In this document: one piece after another, positions 51,541 to 63,300 of the stretch
How the letters are laid out: the number at the start of each line of letters is the position of its first letter
Position numbering within the stretch: the first letter of the stretch is position 1
Assembly: GCA_036345935.2 (NCBI GenBank)
Contig: JADWOT020001827.1
Location: 21,001 to 85,000 of the forward strand
DNA from: Taenia hydatigena
Lineage: Eukaryota > Platyhelminthes > Cestoda > Cyclophyllidea > Taeniidae
Length of the DNA stretch: 64,000 nt
Reading direction: 5' to 3'
Notes under the pieces: model-generated
Told to the model about the DNA's origin: nothing
Databases searched by the model: none
What the model saw: only the letters and a program-made list of their open reading frames with translations
Position numbers and translations under genes: made by a program

Positions 51541-51750
51541 TTACCACCATTGCTGCGACCATCCCCACGGCTGGCCACATGGCGACCACCATTGCGGCTT
51601 CTTCTCCCACGACCACTCACACGGCGACCAGCAGTGCGGCTTCTGCACAGACCACAATGCCCACTTCTGTCCCCATTGCGAACCCTTCTCAAACTCTCCC
51701 TACGGTGCCCACTTCCACGGATACGAGCATGGCCAACCTCCCCACACCAT
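51541..51750 (-). pseudogene. Tryptophan-rich small protein gene, copy 1, with a nonsense codon
   Basis: Mirror copy of the 53760-53969 gene. The ATG (51748-51750), TATA box and AATAAA are all kept, but codon 17, TGG (Trp) in the other copy, is TAG here (51700-51702). The frame downstream is intact to the same stop, and at residue 26 this copy has Trp where the other has Tyr. A single substitution therefore separates it from an open gene, which suggests recent loss, a polymorphism or a sequencing error. The plus strand over the same bases has two other open frames (51408-51773 and 51479-51841), but the promoter and poly(A) signals point to the minus strand. Confidence 0.65.
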
Positions 51751-51801
51751 TTCTTTGTCTCTGCTTTCCTTGATACCGACTTGCGCTCTGAGGTGTGCCT
51801 G

Positions 51802-51809
51802 CTTATATA
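51802..51809 (-). promoter_or_regulatory. TATA box, tryptophan-rich copy 1
   Basis: TATATAAG on the minus strand, 51 bases before the ATG at 51750. Confidence 0.6.
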
Positions 51810-52007
51810 CCAGTCGCCTTGTCTCTAATTGTCTCGTGTAGCCCTCGTGCTCACTGCGCATTTAGCTCTACACCCGTGCTTGCCGATCATCGTCGATGCT
51901 CTCATGATGCCAACATTTTCGGCTGACATTTTAGGTGTCGCATAGACTGTGAGTTGCATGTGACTTCTCAACATAGAAATTTAACAATGATCTATGAACG
52001 GTGATGG

Positions 52008-53502
52008 TTTGCACGCACGCGTAGACGCACGATGACAACTTATATAGTTGATGAAATGCAGCAACGAACGTTGTTTAGGAGTGCATTTTCATCTAGGTGT
52101 TGTTAGTCTTCCACTTGTATTCAAACTCTATATTAGCCAATAATGCCCATGTAGCCTCTTCTATTGCACACATAAGTCGCTCGCAAAGAACATAATACCC
52201 ACCAGCAGAAGTTTGCTCCAAATTCATGACTTCTGCGATATCTTGGCTTAACAGTCAATTTCTCGGTTTATTTGTGCGGCAGATAAAATTATTGGGCAGT
52301 ATTTATGCGTGATGCAGGAGAACCGAGTAAGTCTTTAATGATATTTTGCCAAATATAAATATACATACCTGGTTTATCACCCTATTGGAGTTATGCGGGA
52401 TAAATTCATCGAAGGCGATGGCTCATCCAGATTGACAATCGACTGCGAATTGAGAAAAGCGATTGTAGCTCATGTTTTCACAGAATTCATCAATCAGCAT
52501 ATCATTTGGCAACCATTAAACAATGTCTTCTGCAAGCGATTTTAGGGCTTAATTTACCGGTTGATATTTATGCATTCCTTAGTATGCACACATACCTCTG
52601 GGCGGCCTTAGGCGCAATTGATGCTAAATCTATTCGTGTCAAATGGTTCTGCTCTAAACAATTAGCTCTTCTTTGCAGTCTTAATCAGGGGCCTTACGTA
52701 CGTATATAATAATAATAATAAGGACGATTGGCACATCGTCTCGTACCATTGCAGACTAATGGATTATTAGAAGCAGTTTGCTCAGTGAAGTTCTACTGGG
52801 AGATAAGATGGTTAGTGCACTGAGAACTCAGCGAATCCGAGACAAAATTGCATTTGGCATCGCCAAGACTACTTCAAAGTTGTATAATCATTCTGTTAGT
52901 TCTATTGCGAAACTTCAGTAAATTTGAGCTAGAGTTGAGAAAAGAATACAATCTCTTTAAATAAATATCCGAATTTGCTTGTTTATCAGCCTGCAAATTT
53001 TCCCTCCACTTACGGGATAGATCTACAACTGGTTTTATTTGTAATGTGATTGTAATTTGCAACATTGTTTAAAAACCATCTTAAATCATGTTGAATTTCA
53101 AGTGATTAAAAGGTCAATACTATAAGCCAAGGGATGTCTCAGTGCTTGATACGTTTCGCGTCAAATCTAGGGAGCATAATGCAATAAGTCTCAGCATTGA
53201 AAACAAATGATTGCGCTTGCGAGAAAAATATCCAAGACGTCTTGTGTGCTACGATGGCGTAACCCAGTCGAAACGAAACTCGAAATAGCTGTACTTATAG
53301 TCGAACATATTGGATTGGTGTCATGAAGGCAAATCTCTACACGATTGATGGTGAGACAAGTCACTTGTAGCCTAGAAAGCATTTGATGCTAATGAAATAT
53401 TTCCTTTCAATGTAATTATCACCGGGACATGAATAAAGCGAGTCTAGCGGTTCGGTAAGGTTCAATACTGGCCTGTGATCTACGACCTCTACATTAGCAA
53501 GG
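52008..53502. other. Spacer between the inverted gene copies
   Basis: 1495 bases of single-copy, A/T-rich DNA between two divergent promoters, so it may serve as a shared upstream region. It holds a short TAA run (about 52706-52721). Open frames (52506-52709 plus; 52874-53065 and 53191-53382 minus) have no support. Confidence 0.5.
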
Positions 53503-53700
53503 CCATCACCGTTCATAGATCATTGTTAAATTTCTATGTTGAGAAGTCACATGCAACTCACAGTCTATGCGACACCTAAAATGTCAGCCGAAAATGTTGG
53601 CATCATGAGAGCATCGACGATGATCGGCAAGCACGGGTGTAGAGCTAAATGCGCAGTGAGCACGAGGGCTACACGAGACAATTAGAGACAAGGCGACTGG

Positions 53701-53708
53701 TATATAAG
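53701..53708 (+). promoter_or_regulatory. TATA box, tryptophan-rich copy 2
   Basis: TATATAAG, 51 bases before the ATG at 53760, leaving room for a 5' UTR of about 30 bases. Confidence 0.65.
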
Positions 53709-53759
53709 CGGGCACACCTCAGAGCGCAAGTCGGTATCAAGGAAAGCAGAGACAAAGAA

Positions 53760-53969
53760 ATGGTGTGGGGAGGTTGGCCATGCTCGTATCCGTGGAAGTG
53801 GGCACCGTGGGGAGAGTTTGAGAAGGGTTCCCAATATGGACAGAAGTGGGCATTGTGGTCTGTGCAGAAGCCGCACTGCTGGTCGCCGTGTGAGTGGTCG
53901 TGGGAGAAGAAGCCGCAATGGTGGTCGCCGTGTGGCCAGCCGTGGGGATGGTCGCAGCAATGGTGGTAA
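53760..53969 (+). CDS. Tryptophan-rich small protein, copy 2 (open)
   Basis: A 69-residue reading frame with 16 Trp (23 percent) and four Cys, plus many Pro, Lys, Gln and Gly. Two related blocks carry WSPC: CWSPCEWSW and WWSPCGQPWGW, and the protein ends SQQWW. There is no signal peptide or membrane segment. The start is the first ATG after a TATA box 51 bases upstream; an AATAAA follows 168 bases after the stop. An alternative 84-base intron (gtaaac at the last codon to a tag acceptor near 54050) would replace the final Trp by a Cys-containing tail that runs to the poly(A) signal. The opposite strand has longer open frames, one His/Cys-rich, but these follow from the TGG-rich sequence and lack promoter signals. 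The family is not recognised. The extreme Trp content suggests a structural or binding role, which is inference. Being duplicated as a unit with its promoter supports it being a gene. Confidence 0.6.
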   Translation: MVWGGWPCSYPWKWAPWGEFEKGSQYGQKWALWSVQKPHCWSPCEWSWEKKPQWWSPCGQPWGWSQQWW

Positions 53970-54136
53970 ACAGCAACCACCACCGAGGTAGTGCCTGCAC
54001 CGACGCTTGTGAAGGCGCCTCCACGTGCCAAGGAGGTGAAGGAGCTAGTCGGCGGTGTACATGCCCTCCTCCACTTCTCTCTTGCTCTGAACGCTCAACC
54101 AATGCTATTATTCCTGTTTATCACTTAAAACTGCTT

Positions 54137-54142
54137 AATAAA
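54137..54142 (+). terminator. Polyadenylation signal, tryptophan-rich copy 2
   Basis: AATAAA 168 bases after the stop codon and about 65 bases before the arm ends. Confidence 0.6.
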
Positions 54143-54206
54143 TGATTAGACATCTTTGCTTCAGCTTAAACAGAGCTTTTTTTTGGCGTTTCCTTGTTGG
54201 GTATGC

Positions 54207-57200
54207 GGAACGCATTGGCAAGTTAAATCGGAGGTAATTTTTACTCCTATTATTACACCGGACTGTTTCAGGGTTTCGATTATTTTGTGCTTACTCGTTT
54301 TAAGGTTTTATGTGCCAGACTTCGGATCTATTCTGCTCTAGTGTTAAAAGCGTCATGGGTGCTCATCTAGAATGAATTGCGAAAACTAAAACATGCCTTA
54401 CTCTTATTGTTTAGCTTTGAAGTGTTGTAAGTAGAGTTGAAACTCTTGCGGCTGGACAAAATACACTGGAGGCTATGCTAGGATATTTAGCTTAGAAATT
54501 TGAATGCGTTTACTCATTTCTGGTTGCCTTAAGCGTGATTTTCTAATCGGCCGTACGTACTTGAAATTGTGCTGCAATGCAGTCGTGACACTGTTGAAGA
54601 CTTGTCATAGTTAACAACGACGATTGTTTTGAATTGCAGCCCAATAATTTGCTGTCGCTTGCGGCTGGAGAAAAAGTTTGTGAGCGGATGGGTTAGTGCC
54701 TCCACTTAACGGCTACCCGTCACTACCAATCCCAAATTCGATTTGTAACGTAGCCTTATCCTGAGCTATAAATGTGGAATAGCTTACTGCAATCCACCAG
54801 CAGATAATGAAACCCGTAATGCTTATAAGTTTCAAAGTGCTTTCTTTCTCTACCACTACCACTTCTACCAGTAATGACTATGACTAGCACATTCCTTCGC
54901 TAACCCTTATAAGCGCATTCGTTGATGGCATTAACCAGTGGCTCGAGAATAAACTAGAAGACATACCTTATTAAAATAAGCACGGGCAATTAATGGGTTC
55001 CTGATGTCTCTGATACCCTTAAAAGGTTATGTTCTTAAACAGGAGTTGGGATGGATATCCATCCATCTGTTCAACTGTTGTGAAACTGCACAACAATCGT
55101 GCAGATCCACCCTTTTTCAACTGCCTACTCAAGACACTAGTATGTCGCTGATGACTATCCCATCTGAAAACTATTCTTCACACTTTATCGCTGAGTGCAG
55201 TGACTTTGCCTTCAAAATGGCAGAACCCTCATGTAACTGTGGGTGGCTGCGTCGGGCCCTTTTAAGAGGCAGTGAGAAGTGACGCCTTGGTGATACAGTC
55301 CACCACATTCTCACAATTATCACCGTCTGCAGGAGCCTTTCACCTGGATTGCGCTGTACAAGTCTTGGCGTTAATGATGGCGCCGTTCAACTGCCAGGAA
55401 CTCATGCTGCAACAAAAGCAGTGTTTTGGCAACGTAAATGAGAATCTCCAATTTCACTTGAGTAAGTTTAAGCTACCTGATGTTTTTTGCTGTAGAAATT
55501 CCAACCTTTTAGTCATTCGTCATCCTACTTTACTTTTGACTGTTCAAAAAATCGCGATCAGCTCTTCTCAGTTCGACTGAGTGATTTTATGTCATATTCC
55601 CTTTTTGCTTGTCCGTTCAGAAATTAATTTCGCATACGCTGTTTCCCTCTACCTCTAAGTTTAGGTCCTCACCTTCTCCGTAGACTCGTCAGCCGTGAGG
55701 CAATAACAAGGAGTCCCAAAGGCTTCAACTCGTTTATCTATCATTTCCCGCTAGAGTATGTTGCAATAGACTCACTTAGTCTTGATTGCTGTTTGGCCAA
55801 TTGATAGCTTAGTAACGAACCAGAGGAAATGCTCTCATGTATTGGATTAAATGCCCTTGAAGTATCCATGTTCTCTGCTGATCGCAGGTTTTGTTAGCTG
55901 TGACAGATCCGTGGGTGCTCAGGTCGCGATACGTGCCGGGAATGGCCATGTTGTGGGAAGGTTAAATATTAAGAGCTAAGCTGCCGTTAGAGGCGGAAAT
56001 TTTGTAAGCTACTGCTCTTAACGACTAGAGTAACACCTACTAGTGTGCCTTTCTGTACCTTTTTGTTTCTAAGAAATTGATCTGAACCGATGTGCTGCAC
56101 AATTTGGTGCTACTCAGCAGACCGCTGATTGAGTTTCATCTTTCTATATCCCCACCAACCTTGTAAAGTAGCATATTTGCCTAAGAATAAGTAATCTGTT
56201 GCCACAGCTTTTAAAGTAAAATGATTTCTTAGGTTTTTGGTACTCTAGCACGAGATCTTGGACGTCACCTCTTTGCGTTTGCATGGGTGTCAACTTTGAC
56301 TTTCGACCTCACCAAAGTTGATTACTGAATTTCCGATGCCCCTGCTGTGTTGCATGTCTATGACCTTATGTGATTGCATTGGATTCAACGCAGCCTTACA
56401 GGGAGATGCGCACCATGCACCGACTATTTCTGAATCATTTTGTCGGCGGCTGTATTTTATGCGAAATTTCGACACCACTACTAAGTTGGTCAGTGAAGAA
56501 CGGCAATGAGTGCTAAATCAGCGGAATTTGTCGATTCGTCGGCTCTTAACGCAGCAAATCGTGAATTGGGCAGACTTCTAGGGAATGACGATCTGAACGG
56601 TTTGCGATTTACAAATGTCAGGGGCATAAAACCCTTTCCTACCCATCCGCCATATTAGAAAAGACAACGCCTCGAATTCTATGTCACTTACATAAAATGG
56701 CTTAGTGTATCTTAACATGACAAAACAGTCTACTAAATGTTATTTACCACCCAAATACTCTGGATAAATGTCCATTTAAAACGCATCAACTCGTTTTAAT
56801 TCTTGGCACATTTAAATTGACATTGCAATCTCAACACCTATCAAATAGCAAAGTTGCCAAGAAAAATTCCCTTTCTTGAGAAGCAAGAAAAATTGAGAAA
56901 ACCGGGTTTATTGTGTCAAACGAACACAATTATTAGCGTTTGCAGATATTAAACGACTAAAAGAGGCTAATCGCATCTAGAGTGCTTCTAATCCAAGCAA
57001 CGTAATGCCTCATCTTTCGCACGAAGCACCTTCATGTTCGTGTCCTTTTCACTTCGTGTAACCAGGTCCATCCGCAATATTTATCGAACCACTGACTGTA
57101 GTAAATGAATATGGAATAAGGAAGCATAATTCAAAAGATTTCAATTGCAGGTGGGGCATATCACCCATAAAATCGTGCCACAAATTCATTCTGACAAGCC

Positions 57201-58854
57201 GTCCTAAGCACGCCTATTACGACTGGCAGTGATGTCTGCATCAATGACTGCCGTCAGCATAGGTACGTCTAAATATAGATGCTGACTTGGGGACTTTCGT
57301 GTTCAGAGTCGACAGTGGAATCTACGAAGCTTTAAAAGTAACCATCAAGCGACACAGAGCTACTGATGCCTTTACCAGTGCCTCCAAGACACGCTCAATC
57401 GGTGCATGCTTTACACGAGAAGTAACGTCTACTTCATCCAGACTTTGAAAATGCCTTAAATTAAAGCCAAAACAAAGCAGTTATTAAAAGTGGCCCTAAA
57501 ACCTTTAGTCGAAATCAACCAAGCATGGCGTAATGCTTTACGCACTTAGCAATGTAAAGAAATGTTTTGGACAGATGGTCACTGGATTCTCTTGGAGCGA
57601 GTGAAAAGTTTTATTGTGGATAGGTCATCTACTGGCACAATTGCTTTCACGCATTAAGGATGGTTCCACGCATATCATAAGTTAGTAGGTGTTTTAACTA
57701 CACGGAAAGCTACTTCTTATCCCTTCATGAGCAGCCATGTCTTAGGTTTGTGACCCTTTCTCTTCAATACTTCCTCAGAGATAGAGGAGGTGGGAGGAGC
57801 AAAGCAGGCCAAATCCTCTATCGTGCGGAACAGCTTGGATCAAGAGAGATAGTTCAAGTAAGCCTGTGCATTTTTCAACCTCATCTAACGGCATAAAGAT
57901 AGAATAGCAGCAGCCTCAACAATTAGCACGAAGTCGTTTAAATTGTATTCGCATACACGTTTGCCCATTGAACGTAAGTGCAGTGCATTTTTGATAATTC
58001 ATTGGTATTTCCATATAGTCCTGGGCCGAATTTCTTTGTCTTTATTGCACAGTGTTTCCCAATGCAGCCACATCATCACGAAGTAGATGAATTTGTCAAA
58101 TCATAACAATCAACGATAAATCTGTCTGCTGCACAATAATACTCATCTGGCAAGGCGAACACTTTACTTAACTACTTTGATCAAAGACATCAGTGCGTGG
58201 TTTTCAGTATCGTTAAAATTTTGCGGAATCATTCTTATCGCCCCCTGCCATTAAATCAGTCACAGACGGTGGAACATACGCAAGTAATGTGTTGGTCTTA
58301 ACTGCCTTGTTATACACTCTTACGAGTTACCTAATGTGCAGGAGTCAGCAGTGCCTAGAGCAGCGTGTTCTGCATCGAATGGTCTCGAAAGAGTTTTCTG
58401 CAGAGAGAATCTGTCATCGATCCCGAATGATCATGTTGAAGGTTTGACATCTAATTCTTCATTCATTACAACTGGTGAATATGCATTCGCTGATTTAGCC
58501 ACCGTAGTCTCCTCTACTGCCTTGGTCTTAATGTCTGCATGATTTTCGCGTAAGACTGTGCGTACTGACTAGTTACAACGCCACAACTTTACATAAAAAC
58601 GAAAGCCTCCAGAAAGTTAAGGTAAAAGCTATTTTGTAACAGTGGGCGCACTTATCAGTGTCCTTAACACAATCGCTCAAGCAGTTCAATAACATTAAAT
58701 TTCATAGTGTGCGCGTGAATGCTTAATTTGGTTAGTAGTTCAAGAACTTGCAGACCATGGACTAACTACAATTGACAGCAAATTTAAAAGTACACGTGTG
58801 CGGATTGTTAATGTAAAAATTTTTGATAAGAGAATGCCCTCTTAACTCCGTCTC
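54207..58854. other. Stretch with no firm gene
   Basis: Adjacent plus-strand frames at 55004-55282 and 55272-55580 are open with moderate protein-like composition but no domain. A plus-strand segment after an acceptor near 58341 is open to 58542 and ends in a hydrophobic tail (TVVSSTALVLMSA), but a second frame over the same bases looks equally good, so neither is called. Confidence 0.4.
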
Positions 58855-60316
58855 ATGTTGCTGGCCGCTCCCACTACGGGTGGAGTCGTTGCATTAGCGA
58901 TCGGTAAGTTGTCTTCCTATCCTTACACTGTTCAGTACACGTGAAGAAAGAAACTATTCGCGATATGAGAGCATTCTATAAAGACAGCGAAAATTTCTCA
59001 TCACAGAAACTGCTAAAGTGCGACAGAGACGGCTTAGCTACTCTTACTCATTTGTACCTCGATACATTGCACCACAACACCTTGCATGATGTCACAGTCA
59101 AATCAACTTGGTGTGGCTGACTTCTTTTTGTTATTATGCCTGATGCTTACCTTCCTTCGCACTTTAGCTCTTTACTTCTATAGCGTCTTCAAATGTTCTT
59201 TAATTTTGTGGTGAATAGGATTTTGTTCATCTTCGTACCCTTTTACATGGCGTATGCATCAAATAAATCAGTTTTCATAAAGAGTGTTGCACTCTATTTT
59301 CGTTTAATTTGGTCATCAAGAACCAAAGTACAGCTTTAATCAACGCATAAAGTAAATATAACACGATAAAACCAATTGAATTTGGTAAATTTTAGGGAAA
59401 CAAAGTGTGCTGGTGCTTCGTAAGGCGTGTTTAATGCCAAGGTGTTTGACATAACCGGGTTGATTTTATCAAACCTTATTTATCTCCGTTCTGGCTAACC
59501 ATAGTCACGGATGATATCTTCCTGCCCTAACCTTAAAGCCTATGCTGATGCACCAACACTAATGATTAGTCGCCCCAGCTTATATGTTGCAAGCATCCGA
59601 ACACCTCATGTCCGCAATCACAGGCATCAGGGACATTTTCCTTTTGCGCTTTTCATGTTTTGCCCGTTTAACAATTTAGCAATTCTAGATCACGTTAAAA
59701 TAGGAACCGGCATTAACTCGCAGTCGTAATATATGGATTTGTATAGCTAAATAATTTTATCGTGATGCTCAATCCGCCACTAACTAAACATAAATCGTGC
59801 AGGTCTACCCTCTGCCTACCAACCCGTAAACATCTTGAATGCATTTAGCAGCTAACATTCTGTCAATTGCTTTATTGCCTAAATAATTTATATCTGCTTT
59901 TATTTAATTGGGTTTGAGTAGGGCATAATGGAACAGAAGAAGCTTTAGGGTCCTCTCAGCACTAATGACGAACCGATGCCTTCCCATTTGTGCAGACTCT
60001 GGCGTTTCTGAGAGCGTGCAATTTAAAGCGGTCGACTCTTACACAGTGCACATGAAGTATGATCCACCGCCTCAAACCCTAGGCGACATTGTTGACTACA
60101 TCATCGGTTGGTATCTTGACAATAGATGGCAGGGCAAAATTTCTGGTAGCAGAGATACCCAATCGTTCGAGCGTACGTAATCAATCATCTGTGTCAAACT
60201 AGGCGCTCAATCATCAACCAAACCTTTCTTTTTCCAATCTGATAGGAGAATTGCCGCAAGTAACCACCAAATGGTCTAAGCTGCTAGATTATAATTCCAA
60301 TCGAATCTGGATCTAA
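58855..60316 (+). CDS. Probable small gene with a fibronectin type III exon
   Basis: Exons: 58855-58903 (ATG, hydrophobic MLLAAPTTGGVVALAI, donor gtaagt), 59996-60172 and 60246-60316 (TAA). All junctions are phase 1 and agree. Exon 2 encodes the first strands of a fibronectin III fold: SYTVHMKYDPPP, then DIVDYIIGWYLDN, matching the pattern of Val/Leu alternation, PP and the conserved Tyr-x-Ile strand. The short last exon (RELPQVTTKWSK) would supply only part of the remaining strands. The product is about 99 residues. Taeniid oncosphere surface antigens combine a signal exon with one fibronectin III domain and a C-terminal hydrophobic tail; this gene resembles them in layout but lacks a visible tail, and the exon 1 signal is atypical. 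An unseen exon, or a different last exon, is possible. Exon 2 is the firmest part. Confidence 0.5.
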
Positions 60317-63300
60317 ATAATCGGAACATAGCGCAGCTCTATGTGCTTGCATCATTTTGGCTTTCTTCGCCAAAATAGTCCACTTAACTGTCGGCCAGGT
60401 CCAAATTTTTACTACATGACTTGGGAAAAAACGTGGCTAGTAGAGATGAAACGAACAGCTGGGTACAGAATTGAATAACCTGAGGTGAAAACCCACGAAA
60501 ATGGATCTCAGCTATGCACTCAAGCTATCCTAGTTTTCGTATTGGAATCATTCGCATTACCTTGCGTTCATTCCTAAGCATCAAAGGTCTTAAAATTGAA
60601 CTGAACTTTACTGGACCGCAACTAATCTAACATTTGAAACCTAATCCTAGATACTTACAGATTCAAGTGAGCAACAAATGACACACCGTAATGCCTGTCC
60701 ACCCTGGCTTTTTGTTACTACGCACTCTTATCACAGCTGCATGGCACGAAATGTTGTGGTTTCGGGGGAGACCTACTTTTTTGGCATCGTAGACAGTTGA
60801 CAGCCGGTGCCTAATTAAAACCGCTTATAGACCCAAGTAAAAAGTACTTAGAACGCAGAGCACTTTAGTCAATTCGCTAATGTGCTGCTTGCATAATCTG
60901 ATTGTGATCTAAGCCACCACACAAAAGCTAATGGCATCCTGACCTCTCCGATGGCGGTGGAACTCAGTGAGCAGCTATTTCGTAAATAAATCCTTTTCTC
61001 GTCTTATTATCAAGACTTCTAATTATAACCGCATCGCTGTTAAATAACTTAAATTGACTTAGTGTTATACGTAGTTTGCATATGCAATTATGATATTTAG
61101 TTTTACTAAGTAATTTTAGGGCGCATTAATAATTAAAATTTTAAGAATAAACAGCAAAGTTTAATGACAAGTAAATGGATTTTGCCAGTTTATGCACGAG
61201 GAAGATGGCAAGAAAGCATATGATGCAATTAATTCTTACCTGAGTTACATGTAAAGTGACGCCAAAGGCGGAATTCTAACCCTGAATCGCTAGGTAGAGG
61301 ACTCATGATTAGCAAATCATGCTCCAGTCAGACGCGACACGTTCCAGCGAAATTATGCTTCACAAGCTCATTTTTACCAAGCGATCCCTAGTAAGTAAGA
61401 TAAGTCTTTTAAAATATACGGCCCTCTCCTGCCAAAATCATGACTTTTTAGTGTATCAAAGGACCCCATTTACCAACGAGATGGAAAGCGATTTGATTAG
61501 CTTAAAGGCTTGTTTTACTTAACAAAATACGCATTCGCAGTTAAAATGTGTCCTAGAGATTATAAACCTCAAGCGCATTTATTTTTTGTCTTAAACGAGA
61601 CGTGATGTGTTGCATTTAATGTACAGGACCAAGTGATTAAGCTTCATACACATTGTTGGAGTAAAATCCATCACCAATCATACGCGTGTTTCTAAATTCA
61701 GCAAAATTTATTCATCAAACCAGCGGCATCAACGAAGATGTAGCAATCCCTTACGTTGAATTGCTTTGGCATACGGAAGTTGGTACACGTAAAATTTTGG
61801 GCAGCCTATTGGCCCAAAATACTCGTGATTATGTAAAAAACAGTCCTAATTGACGTCACCACATTTACTCTTTAAAAACATGCCATCTAAGCCTGTCCTA
61901 GTAACTACAATTTATTATTTAAATCGACCTAGACTTATCACAACCTAGCTTGAGCCACCCGCCCCCTAACACAAGTGGTGCGCTAAACAATCACTTTTAT
62001 TTAATGATTCATTCGTAGCAAAATGTAGCTGCTACACTCCCACTCACACATGCATGTATGGAGGGCGTGAGACAATTAGGGACTTCACTGCTCATTGACT
62101 TAAAGATCAGGATTATTTTTGTGCTGGTGTGATCTTTGCAAAACGTGTTGTGTGGAGGGCGTCGGTGATGGCTTAATGGTGGGCTTAGCTTTGACGGCAT
62201 GAGTTGGTGTCTGGGCGAGGTGGCCGCAACAGAAGCGGAGGAAGGAGTGACTAGTGGGGAGCAGTCTTATCACTACGCAGATTGCACTTTGCAGCAGTCT
62301 TAAACGTTTGCTCGTTAAGGTGTTTTCTCCTATCATTAGTTATGTCCGGAGACGTTAGCTTTGCAGTGGATTAGATATTCACGCATCGACTCTTCCATTG
62401 TTTGCTTTTTTCCTTTTCGGATGCTAAAAAATTACTGCGGTGGTGAGGCAACATTTGATGAGTCCGTGGAATGGTAGGCAGTACGAGCTCGTGAAGTCAT
62501 TGGCGGAGGCGTCCTCGCCTCTGTTGTGCAATGTGGATGTCGGCATGGACGATAGCGGTGTGTGTTGGATGGCACAGCGGTAGGTGTGAGAAGGGTGAGA
62601 AGGGCGTGGGCGCATGCTCAATAGACTAACTGGAGTGTAACACTGATGAGCTGGGTGCAGGGGGACGGGTTTATTTTTCGCGTTGATGAGTTGCGCTAGT
62701 GATTGTGTTAAGATGGGGAGGACGAGAAGGAGAGGTGTCCTAGGGCTTTTTTTTCAAACGTACTGTAGGTGCTCTTCTTTTCGTGAATTCGGGTGTGTGT
62801 GTGCATTTCTTACTGTCTACTAGTTGTTTTGTTGCACTTAAATCTACGCGTATTGATATTGTCGAGATCGTCTAGGGCTCGTTTTTAGTTCCGTAAACGT
62901 GGTTTGGTTGGTTGTTGGATGGCAACGCTTTTTGCGTTCGTTCCCTGTGCTGAACAATGGAGTAGAGGGGATTGATTGAAGTAGGTAGGTAGGTGGGATG
63001 TTATTTGAATAAGAAGGGAATGATGTTCTGGTCGTGAATGAGGCTCCACTTGGTGGGAGGGAAGGCGAGGAGGAGAACTTACCAAGCACTTGGCTTTACA
63101 TGGTGCTAAAGTGGCCGACGAAAGGGAATCTTCACTTCATCTGGAGAATTATTATGTGGTAGGCATGGGGGTGTTGAGTGAGCAGCACAAGATGTCAATT
63201 TTGTACGCAAAACTTGTAAGTGCAGTATTTATGTGTTGTAATAGTCGGCCTCTGACCAACACTAGCTGCATCGCCGCCGCCTTCGTCGCCATTGTTTGCA

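Larger units (their letters stand above)
51304..52007 (-). repeat. Left arm of a 704-bp inverted duplication
   Basis: Reverse complement of 53503-54206, position for position, with no net insertion or deletion: paired coordinates always sum to 105510. Differences are few within the gene and increase near the distal edge (51304-51340). The arm begins about 65 bases beyond the AATAAA and ends about 200 bases beyond the TATA box, so it is one complete gene unit. Confidence 0.95.
53503..54206 (+). repeat. Right arm of a 704-bp inverted duplication
   Basis: Partner of 51304-52007. The boundary next to the spacer is sharp at 53503 (CCATCACC); the outer boundary is at about 54206 (GGGTATGC). Confidence 0.95.

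Noticed and set aside
51408..51841. 120- and 121-codon plus-strand frames over copy 1 of the inverted pair (and their mirrors at 53669-54102)
   Set aside because: Not called as genes because TATA box and AATAAA both point to the other strand; kept as a finding because they are open in both copies.
55004..55580. Two adjoining plus-strand frames
   Set aside because: No domain, no acceptor or donor that joins them, and no upstream promoter.
58336..58542. Plus-strand exon-like segment with a hydrophobic tail, just upstream of the fibronectin III gene
   Set aside because: Two different frames over the same bases look equally protein-like and neither has a phase-matched partner exon.
61285..61330. 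Anticodon-arm-like hairpin (CATGATTAGCAAATCATG)
   Set aside because: No T arm or acceptor stem can be placed around it, so it is not a tRNA.
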